Assembly (NCBI GenBank): GCA_900772035.1 | Contig: CAAGQE010000302.1 | Span: 1 to 6,432, forward strand | Source: Candidatus Gastranaerophilales bacterium | Lineage (GTDB): Bacteria; Cyanobacteriota; Vampirovibrionia; Gastranaerophilales; Gastranaerophilaceae | DNA length: 6,432 nt | Direction: 5' to 3' | Part shown: positions 1 to 4,974 of the stretch, one piece after another | Numbering within the stretch: the first letter of the stretch is position 1 | Layout: each line of letters starts with the position of its first letter | Notes under the pieces: generated by a model | Told to the model about the DNA's origin: nothing | The model's input: only the letters and a program-made list of their open reading frames with translations | The model's database searches: none | Made by a program: the position numbers and the translations under genes

Positions 1-1
1 A

Positions 2-415
2 ATCAAAAACCAACAAAACCCGAAGGTTAAAGAAATCGTAGCCTACATAGATTCTCAAAAGGCAGAAACAGAAATGAACAATGCGATTTCCAAATACGAA
101 AACAAAGACTACGCAGGTGCGGAAACAATCCTGACCTCTTTGATTAACAAAAAACTCGGCGGCTATATGCCCTACTATTACAGAGCAATGGTCTACGATG
201 CCCTCGGAAAATATCAACAAGCAATCAACGATTACGAATCCGTTATCGCAAAAGATTCAACCGTTGCGCTCGTATACTACTCATTGGGTGTAGACTATGA
301 CACCTTGAAAAACTTCCCGAGAGCAATACAAAATTACAGAAAATACTTGGAATTAACAAACGAAACAAACGACTACACAGAATATGCACGTCAACGAATT
401 AAGCAATCTCAATAA
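2..415 (+). CDS. TPR-repeat protein, 3' part (5' end outside window)
   Basis: The frame is open from the first bases to a TAA at 413-415, giving 137 visible residues. The ATG at 74 is internal, since the 24 codons before it are open and continue the same helical character, so the true start lies upstream of the window. The visible part carries about three tetratricopeptide-type helix pairs. Typical TPR spacing of small and aromatic residues is seen in MPYYYRAMVYDALGKYQQAI and VYYSLGVDYDTLKNFPRAI. TPR units form a superhelix that binds other proteins or peptides, and no catalytic residues are visible. The end overlaps the start of dusB by 32 bases, which suggests co-transcription, but a shared function cannot be inferred. 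Cell location is unknown because the N-terminus is missing. Confidence 0.85.
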   Translation: MKNQQNPKVKEIVAYIDSQKAETEMNNAISKYENKDYAGAETILTSLINKKLGGYMPYYYRAMVYDALGKYQQAINDYESVIAKDSTVALVYYSLGVDYDTLKNFPRAIQNYRKYLELTNETNDYTEYARQRIKQSQ

Positions 416-1373
416 CATAAAAATAGGAAACGTATCAATAAATTCAAAAGTTATATCCGCTCCAATGGCTGGTATAACTGATTTTGTACTTAGAAAACTC
501 ATCAGAAAATATTCAAAAGATTGTCTTTTGACAACGGAGATGATTAGTTCGGAAGCACTTATGCAGCGCGTCGATACCCTCATAACCGCAACTGATGATG
601 AGGAAAAACCCGTTGCGTTCCAAATATCAGGACACAAGCCTGATTTGATAACCAAATCGGCAGAAATTCTTGCACCAAAAGCAAGCATCATCGACATAAA
701 CATGGGGTGTCCCGTAAACAAAGTTATGAAAGCAACCGATGGCTGCGCGCTTATGAAATCACCCGAAATCGCTGCGACAATAATAAAAAGGGTTAAAGAA
801 GCCGTTGACGTTCCCGTAACTTGTAAATTCCGACTCGGAATTAACCAAACCTGCATAAATTTTGTGGATTTTGCCGTAAAAATGCAAGAAGCAGGGGCAT
901 CTGCGGTCTGTATTCATGCCCGCACAAGAGTTCAGATGTATTCGGGAAATGCGGATTGGAAGCGAGTTTCCGCCCTCAAAGGAGAAATCGACATTCCATA
1001 TTTTATAAACGGAGACATCACCTCTGTTGAAACGGCAACGCAAGCTCTCGAAGAGTCGCAAGCCGACGGACTTGCAATAGGCAGAGGACTTTTGGGCAAT
1101 CCTTGGCTCCCCGCGCAAATAGATGAGTACCTAAAAACGGGAAAACTTCCCGAAGAAAAGTCTCTTCAAGAAAAACTTGACGTTCTTAAAGAGCACCTCG
1201 ATGCCGAAATTGCTTTTCGCGGACAGGAAGTCGGCATAAAATATTTCAGAAAATTCTATCCTTACTACATAAAGGGTATTCGAGGCGCTGGCGAATACAG
1301 AGGAAAACTCGTTACGGAAGAAAATTACGACAAAATTTCGGAAATTTTAAATGAAATCAGACAACTCGGATAA
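384..1373 (+). CDS. dusB: tRNA-dihydrouridine synthase, DusB type
   Basis: This is an FMN-dependent enzyme that reduces specific uridines in tRNA D-loops to dihydrouridine using NAD(P)H, acting in the cytoplasm. At 329 residues it has the usual full length. It has the N-terminal SAPMAGITD flavin motif (residues 25-33), NMGCPVNKV with the catalytic cysteine C109, the TCKFRLG strand with K148, and IHARTR with H178. The phosphate-binding motifs NGDI (209-212) and GRGLLGNPW (233-241) complete the TIM barrel. A helical C-terminal domain includes the family-typical YYIKGIRGAGEYRGKL. The ATG at 384 lies inside the preceding gene and has no clear Shine-Dalgarno. It is kept because it is the only usual start codon ahead of the SAPMAG motif, and it adds a short leader to the common KIGN start. 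Assignment to DusB rather than another Dus paralogue rests on overall resemblance. Confidence 0.95.
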   Translation: MHVNELSNLNNIKIGNVSINSKVISAPMAGITDFVLRKLIRKYSKDCLLTTEMISSEALMQRVDTLITATDDEEKPVAFQISGHKPDLITKSAEILAPKASIIDINMGCPVNKVMKATDGCALMKSPEIAATIIKRVKEAVDVPVTCKFRLGINQTCINFVDFAVKMQEAGASAVCIHARTRVQMYSGNADWKRVSALKGEIDIPYFINGDITSVETATQALEESQADGLAIGRGLLGNPWLPAQIDEYLKTGKLPEEKSLQEKLDVLKEHLDAEIAFRGQEVGIKYFRKFYPYYIKGIRGAGEYRGKLVTEENYDKISEILNEIRQLG

Positions 1374-1638
1374 ACCTGAAAAAAAATATTACGTCTATCT
1401 TCTTCTGATTGAAAACGGTAGTTACTATTGCGGTTTTACCGATGATGTAGAAAAAAGATTTCAAAAACATCTATCGGGTAAAGGGGCGAAATTCACGCGC
1501 GCTCACAAGCCCGTTAAAATCGCTTGGCAAAAGGAATTTTCCACAAAATCAGAAGCCCTGAAAGAAGAATACCGCATAAAACAACTTTCACACATTGAAA
1601 AAGAAAAATTAATCGCAAATTATAAAGCAGAAAAGTAA
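1351..1638 (+). CDS. GIY-YIG nuclease-family protein (UPF0213/YhbQ-like)
   Basis: This small, single-domain protein of 95 residues has the GIY-YIG nuclease fold. The first motif is degenerate (YYVYLL, residues 13-18) and the second is YYCGFT (25-30). They are followed by R36 in DDVEKRFQKH, the family signature GKGAKFTRAHKP (43-54), and SEALKEEYRIK with E73 as the likely metal-binding glutamate. Length and motif order match the UPF0213/YhbQ group, whose members are stand-alone nucleases of uncertain cellular role, often proposed to act in DNA repair or recombination. The ATG is preceded by GGAAA at 1340-1344 and overlaps dusB by 23 bases, consistent with translational coupling. The lysine-rich C-terminus reaches into the terminator hairpin. 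Specific substrate is unknown. Confidence 0.9.
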   Translation: MKSDNSDKPEKKYYVYLLLIENGSYYCGFTDDVEKRFQKHLSGKGAKFTRAHKPVKIAWQKEFSTKSEALKEEYRIKQLSHIEKEKLIANYKAEK

Positions 1639-1655
1639 AAACCTTTCTGCTTTAT
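1624..1655. terminator. AT-rich bidirectional terminator between convergent genes
   Basis: AAAGCAGAAA (1624-1633) and TTTCTGCTTT (1644-1653) are perfect inverted repeats. They form a 10-bp stem with a 10-base loop, followed by TATTT. The hairpin overlaps the last codons of the GIY-YIG gene and lies just beyond the stop of the minus-strand protease gene, so it could stop transcription from both sides. The stem is AT-rich and the T tracts are short, so its strength is uncertain. Confidence 0.55.
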
Positions 1656-1659
1656 TTAA

Positions 1660-3276
1660 CTATGAAAATAATTTTTTAAGGGTATTTAAGAACTTGCTGC
1701 CGCCTTCTTCTTTCGGAACGGTATATGTTGCGTTCGGATCGGGAGCGGAAATGTATGTTTCGGAAAGTCCCGGAGTCAAGTCCGTAAGAGCAACTTGGAA
1801 CGCATTTTCCAAATATTTATCTTTCGGATAAGGAATTTCCACCGAAGAATCCCAAGGATTTACGACATAAACATAATCATCGTCAACCTTGTTGATACTG
1901 TATGCGTGACCTGTTACGATTTTGCCTTCTGTAACGCTCGGATCAGCGTTTTTGAAAGTAGTTGTCATAATATACTTATTAATGCTGCTTTGCATTGTGT
2001 TAAGCATATCGGTTGTTGTTTCGGTATTATTTGCAACCCATTGAGACTTTTGTCCCGTTATGTAATAAATTGCTTCGTCAATTTGACCGCCTTTTAACGG
2101 GTCAGCAGCAGTTGCATTAGAACCTGCCGTTTTATCGAGGTTTCTGCTGTTCTTTCCGTAATCACCCGATTCAATTGTTTCTTTTCTGTATTCGCCGATT
2201 GCCATTTCAAACAAATTCATATCCGAATCGCCTGAAGAATATGCCAAAGAAGTTGTGTGATACTTGTGATCCATGATTTCTTCGGCTGAGAATGTATAAT
2301 CTTTTCCAACACCGCGCAAATGAACGGTTACGCTGCCGTCATCGTTTTGTTGAAGCGAACTTTTAAGAATTTGTGCACCGATTTCGGAATCTCTCAACGC
2401 ATTTACACCTGACAATACCCAGCAATCGCCGATTGAACGTTGCTTTGTATCATCAATAACGCCGTTTGAATTGTGGTTCCACTTTGTTTCTTTGGAATTA
2501 AACGTACCATCCGCATTGTAATTTGACGTTACGGTCGAAATATAATTCTTTGTTTCTACCGTTTTTGAACCGTCTTCCGCGTATGTATAAGTTTTTGTAT
2601 AGTCGTTTCTGTCTCCGTCTTCGTCGTATACAATCTTGGTCGTTCTGCCTTGGGCATCATAATCCGTTGTTCTTGTCGAATTGTTACCGTATGAGTAAGA
2701 AACACTTTTCTTGGTACCGTCTTCATTCACAGTTTGAACATTTTTGTTTGAGAGATTTCCTTTGTTATCAAAATTCAATCTCGTAACTTCACCGTCTTCA
2801 TAGTGAAATTCTTTCGTTAAACCTGTATCTATAACCGACGCATTTACCGCCTTCATTGCGTTTTCATAAAGCAAGTCCAAATCGGTAGTCGATAAAAATT
2901 CGTTTTCCTTGTCTGCAAACTCTTTTGTATCCAATGCGGCAACATCATTGACTTCTTTTTCGGTAACAATGCCGTCACCGTCAGCATCCAACGCTTTGAA
3001 AATATTTTCTGCTCCGTAAGCCTCAATATTGTAATAATTTGCAGTCGGCGCGCCGCGCATGTTGCTTTTCATATTGGCAACATTTTCTTTTACATCGTCC
3101 AATGAACCGATAAAAATACTCTTATCAATAGATTTGCCCAAACGACAATCGGGTTTGTTATAACCTTGTTCTAGCCCCGAAATACCGTCCCTTTGGGTCT
3201 CTGTTTTATTTAATGTAAACCACTCTTTTGAGTATTTTCTAATGTCCACTTTGTTATCTTTCTTACCACGATACAC
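1660..3276 (-). CDS. calpain-like (C2 family) cysteine protease with EF-hand and YD-like repeats
   Basis: This predicted papain-fold peptidase has 538 residues. Its triad is C285 in QRSIGDCWVLSG, H457 in GHAYSI and N473 in VVNPWDSS, matching the calpain signatures GDCW, GHAY and NPW. Residues 97-108 form a canonical 12-residue EF-hand loop, DADGDGIVTEKE, with oxygen ligands at positions 1, 3, 5, 9 and 12, so calcium binding is likely. Residues 156-264 hold seven Y/F/N-x-x-x-G type motifs, a predicted beta-rich region. No signal peptide or membrane segment is visible, so cytosolic action or non-Sec export are both open. The start is GTG at 3276 with no good Shine-Dalgarno. An in-frame TAG lies eight codons upstream, and GTG at codon 10 is the alternative. 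The gene stands alone, convergent with the GIY-YIG gene. Substrate is unknown; calcium control is inferred. Confidence 0.9.
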   Translation of the reverse strand: MYRGKKDNKVDIRKYSKEWFTLNKTETQRDGISGLEQGYNKPDCRLGKSIDKSIFIGSLDDVKENVANMKSNMRGAPTANYYNIEAYGAENIFKALDADGDGIVTEKEVNDVAALDTKEFADKENEFLSTTDLDLLYENAMKAVNASVIDTGLTKEFHYEDGEVTRLNFDNKGNLSNKNVQTVNEDGTKKSVSYSYGNNSTRTTDYDAQGRTTKIVYDEDGDRNDYTKTYTYAEDGSKTVETKNYISTVTSNYNADGTFNSKETKWNHNSNGVIDDTKQRSIGDCWVLSGVNALRDSEIGAQILKSSLQQNDDGSVTVHLRGVGKDYTFSAEEIMDHKYHTTSLAYSSGDSDMNLFEMAIGEYRKETIESGDYGKNSRNLDKTAGSNATAADPLKGGQIDEAIYYITGQKSQWVANNTETTTDMLNTMQSSINKYIMTTTFKNADPSVTEGKIVTGHAYSINKVDDDYVYVVNPWDSSVEIPYPKDKYLENAFQVALTDLTPGLSETYISAPDPNATYTVPKEEGGSKFLNTLKKLFS

Positions 3277-3285
3277 ACGCCAAAG

Positions 3286-3300
3286 ACATGCTACATGCTA
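3286..3300. repeat. 7-base tandem duplication (ACATGCT x2)
   Basis: ACATGCT occurs twice in direct succession, plus one extra A, ten bases upstream of the protease GTG start. On the minus strand each copy contributes an ATG. One is followed at once by TAG. The other opens a frame of eight codons ending at TAA, out of frame with the protease. This could be a small slippage duplication or a mini-ORF leader. Confidence 0.6.
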
Positions 3301-3410
3301 GTTATCGACCAAAAATTCAATAAATTTGATAAAAACTAAACTTTGTTAAGTTTTGTAAAAACAAAATAAATCAAATTTACCACAGATACAAATTTTTGCC
3401 GAAAAAAGGC

Positions 3411-3418
3411 ATAAAAAA
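3411..3418 (-). terminator. U-run after tRNA-Cys, possible terminator
   Basis: Directly after the tRNA-Cys acceptor stem the minus strand reads a run of T's, then ATGCC, with a small TGCC/GGCA hairpin further on. The folded tRNA plus the U-run may be enough to end transcription, but there is no classic GC-rich stem. Confidence 0.3.
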
Positions 3419-3489
3419 AGGCGACACCCAGATTCGAACTGGGGATAAAAGCTTTGCAGGCTTCTGCCTTACCACTTGGCCATGTCGCC
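3419..3489 (-). tRNA. tRNA-Cys (anticodon GCA)
   Basis: The minus strand folds as a complete cloverleaf of 71 bases. The acceptor stem is GGCGACA/TGTCGCC. The D arm is GCC...GGC. The anticodon stem is GAAGC/GCTTT with loop CTGCAAA, giving anticodon GCA. The T arm is CCCAG-TTCGAAT-CTGGG, and the discriminator is U73, as expected for cysteine tRNA. CCA is not encoded, since the next bases are T's, so it must be added by CCA-adding enzyme. It lies eight bases downstream of tRNA-Gly and is surely co-transcribed with it. Confidence 0.97.
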
Positions 3490-3497
3490 TTGAAAAA

Positions 3498-3570
3498 AGC
3501 GGAAGACGAGACTCGAACTCGCGACAGTCTGCTTGGAAGGCAGATACTCTACCAACTGAGCTACTTCCGC
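3498..3570 (-). tRNA. tRNA-Gly (anticodon UCC)
   Basis: The minus strand gives a 73-base cloverleaf. The acceptor stem is GCGGAAG/CTTCCGC. The D arm is GCTC...GAGT. The anticodon stem is TCTGC/GCAGA with loop CTTCCAA, giving anticodon UCC, which reads GGA and GGG codons. The T arm is GCGAG-TTCGAGT-CTCGT, and the discriminator is U73, common in bacterial glycine tRNAs. CCA is not encoded. This is the first gene of the Gly-Cys tRNA pair and starts about ten bases after the predicted transcription start. Confidence 0.97.
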
Positions 3571-3586
3571 ATTCATCAGTAATTAG

Positions 3587-3615
3587 ATTTTAAAATAAAC
3601 AAATTATTTTTTCAA
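3587..3615 (-). promoter_or_regulatory. sigma-70-type promoter of the tRNA-Gly/tRNA-Cys pair
   Basis: On the minus strand TTGAAA (3615-3610) and TAAAAT (3592-3587) are separated by exactly 17 bases. Each hexamer matches the consensus at five of six positions. Transcription would begin near 3580, ten bases before the tRNA. The -35 box lies just eight bases beyond the stop codon of the upstream TPR gene, which has no hairpin terminator of its own, so read-through into the tRNAs is also possible. Confidence 0.7.
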
Positions 3616-3622
3616 GAGCAAG

Positions 3623-4528
3623 TTATTTTATTTTTCTCGAATCCAAAATTATATCATTCAATTCAATATCTTCAGACTCTTTAATTTTTGTTGCGTCTTC
3701 GTATTTTCTCGTATCGGCTTGATAGCCGTCAGCTTCCATAGCCGCGTACATTTCGAGCCTTTTGTTTGCAATTTCGGAGTCGGGATTAAGGTGTTGTGCA
3801 ACCTTGTAGTATTGAATTGCTTTTTCGATATCGCCGAGTTTTTCGTAACAAACGGCGGTCGCAATATTCGTCGCATAATCCTTCAAGTTTCCGGAACTCA
3901 ATGAAAGATTGTAATATTCAATTGCGTTGTTGTAATTTGAAAATCTGAAACTGTAATCACCCAATGCCTTATGAACATGCGGGTTTTTCGGATAAGTTGC
4001 GTATGCTTCCATCAGGAAGTTTTTCGCATCTTGCTCTTTGCCGAGGTAAATCGCCATTGTGCCTGCACCGAGCAAAGCATCAAGATTACCTTGGTGTTTT
4101 TCAAGATATTTTTTGTAGAAGAAAAATGCCTTTTGAACCTTGTGTCTGCGCATAAATTCTTCTTGTTCGGACATGGCTTCTTTAACGTATTCACCTGCAA
4201 CATTCATGTAATCTTCAGGTTCAACTCCGCTTGTCGTAAAGTCATTTACGTTAAAACTTTCTTCATTTTTAGCAACAGACTGAGTTGCGTTGTTGTCAAT
4301 ATCGGTATCATCATCAACAACACCTTCTTCGGCTTTGATGTCCTTAATCATTTGAGAATAATCAAGGTTTGGGGGAATATATTGTCCTTCCTCCTCGGAA
4401 GTCGCTGCTTCAACGGGTTTTGCCTGTTGAAAATCTTGAGAACGAAAAGAAGTAACCTCGCACACCGAAAAAATTACGACGAAGGTCAGAGCCAATTTTA
4501 ATATAGTTTTTGAGATTACTTTTCGCAT
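3623..4528 (-). CDS. exported TPR-repeat protein
   Basis: The product has 301 residues. The N-terminus is a classic Sec signal peptide: the basic start MRKVISK, a hydrophobic core LALTFVVIFSV (12-22), and a possible cleavage site near VEA-A (39-42). Mature protein in the periplasm or at the outer surface is therefore expected. Residues 43-120 are acidic and low in complexity. Residues 130-262 hold at least three tetratricopeptide units. The clearest are GAGTMAIYLGKEQDAKNFL, HKALGDYSFRFSNYNNAIEY and ATAVCYEKLGDIEKAIQYYK, the last followed by the typical LNPDSEIA. The tail is charged. TPR units bind proteins, and no partner can be named. The ATG at 4528 has no clear Shine-Dalgarno but is fixed by the signal peptide. 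The gene is divergent from the nuo block and has a plausible own promoter. Confidence 0.9.
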   Translation of the reverse strand: MRKVISKTILKLALTFVVIFSVCEVTSFRSQDFQQAKPVEAATSEEEGQYIPPNLDYSQMIKDIKAEEGVVDDDTDIDNNATQSVAKNEESFNVNDFTTSGVEPEDYMNVAGEYVKEAMSEQEEFMRRHKVQKAFFFYKKYLEKHQGNLDALLGAGTMAIYLGKEQDAKNFLMEAYATYPKNPHVHKALGDYSFRFSNYNNAIEYYNLSLSSGNLKDYATNIATAVCYEKLGDIEKAIQYYKVAQHLNPDSEIANKRLEMYAAMEADGYQADTRKYEDATKIKESEDIELNDIILDSRKIK

Positions 4529-4563
4529 ATTAAATAAAACTTAATGAACTGTTGTTTACAATC

Positions 4564-4592
4564 ATTATAACAACAACAATACATGATATAAA
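4564..4592 (-). promoter_or_regulatory. probable promoter of the exported TPR gene
   Basis: On the minus strand a perfect TATAAT (4569-4564) is preceded by TG plus one base (extended -10). At 17 bases' distance lies TTTATA (4592-4587), which matches the -35 consensus at four of six positions. The start point would be near 4557, leaving a leader of about 29 bases. The region is AT-rich, so chance matches are possible. Confidence 0.5.
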
Positions 4593-4595
4593 TAG

Positions 4596-4601
4596 TATAA
4601 T
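4596..4601 (+). promoter_or_regulatory. possible -10 box for the nuo block
   Basis: A perfect TATAAT sits about 32 bases upstream of the chosen nuoA start. The hexamer 17 bases upstream, ACAACA, is a poor -35, so this promoter would need an activator or another arrangement. It directly adjoins the -35 of the divergent TPR promoter, so the two could not easily be occupied at once. Confidence 0.3.
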
Positions 4602-4619
4602 AACTTATGTTTCAGCGAA

Positions 4620-4625
4620 AGAGGA
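4620..4625 (+). promoter_or_regulatory. nuoA: ribosome binding site that sets the nuoA start
   Basis: AGAGGA lies seven bases before the TTG at 4633, an ideal Shine-Dalgarno spacing. The earlier in-frame TTG at 4552 has no such site and would add 27 residues that lie across the promoter region. Confidence 0.75.
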
Positions 4626-4632
4626 ATTAATT

Positions 4633-4974
4633 TTGCACAGCATTTCGGTTATCATATTTTTAGCAATCCTATCCACCTGCTTTGCGGCATTATTACTCGC
4701 TTGCAGCAAGTTTTCGAGCAAAAATGAACAAACTTTTGCAACTTCGGAAGAAAATGATAAATACAACGAAAAAGATTTCAAACTTCAATCGGGGTTATTT
4801 TTATCAGCCGCCGTTTTCGTAATTTATACGGGCGAAATCCTTTTGTTACTGCCGTTTGCGCTTGCTCTTGAGCAATTAAAAATATATGTTTTAATTCAGG
4901 CAATAATCTTCCTGTTTATTATGATTTTGAGTTTAGGTTTTGCAATACAAAAGAACATGCTGAGGTTCAGATAA
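4633..4974 (+). CDS. nuoA: NADH-quinone oxidoreductase subunit A-like membrane protein
   Basis: This 113-residue protein has three membrane helices (about 3-25, 54-79 and 84-105), the size and layout of NuoA, a membrane subunit of complex I that borders the quinone cavity. The best family match is YTGEILLLLPFALAL (65-79), which aligns with the FDVE-x(5)-PWA motif. The glutamate (E68) and proline (P74) are kept, but the aspartate is replaced by threonine (T66). The cytoplasmic loop between helices 1 and 2 is acidic and lysine-rich and lacks the usual YECG motif with its cysteine. The end, IQKNMLRFR, resembles the family's W-K-K-G-A-L-x-W tail. TTG is the start, supported by AGAGGA. The gene overlaps the next gene by one base (TAATG), indicating coupled translation. 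Divergence is clear, so a related non-NADH complex is possible. Confidence 0.72.
   Translation: MHSISVIIFLAILSTCFAALLLACSKFSSKNEQTFATSEENDKYNEKDFKLQSGLFLSAAVFVIYTGEILLLLPFALALEQLKIYVLIQAIIFLFIMILSLGFAIQKNMLRFR

Larger units (their letters stand above)
3277..3418. other. non-coding gap upstream of the protease gene
   Basis: This 142-base AT-rich stretch should contain the leftward promoter of the protease gene, but no well-spaced -35/-10 pair stands out. It includes a 6-bp inverted repeat AAACTT/AAGTTT around TGTT near 3338-3353, which could be an operator or chance in AT-rich DNA. It also has a 7-base tandem repeat next to the start codon and a U-run after the tRNA-Cys gene. No ORF here has coding character. 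Confidence 0.5.

Noticed and set aside
353..1118. Two minus-strand open frames opposite dusB
   Set aside because: They lie fully inside a well-supported dusB gene, have no ribosome sites and show no family resemblance.
3396..3593. Plus-strand open frame of 65 codons
   Set aside because: It runs antisense through both tRNA genes, and its peptide is only the translation of tRNA sequence.
4454..4475. Lipoprotein signal at FSVC in the exported TPR protein
   Set aside because: Valine directly before the cysteine and phenylalanine at -3 do not fit a lipobox, so ordinary signal peptidase I cleavage near VEA-A is more likely.
3964..4501. Plus-strand open frames opposite the exported TPR gene
   Set aside because: They are cysteine- and phenylalanine-rich shadows of a gene with a clear signal peptide and TPR units.
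4552..4632. Earlier TTG start for nuoA at 4552
   Set aside because: It has no ribosome site, adds 27 residues absent from NuoA proteins, and overlaps the likely promoters.
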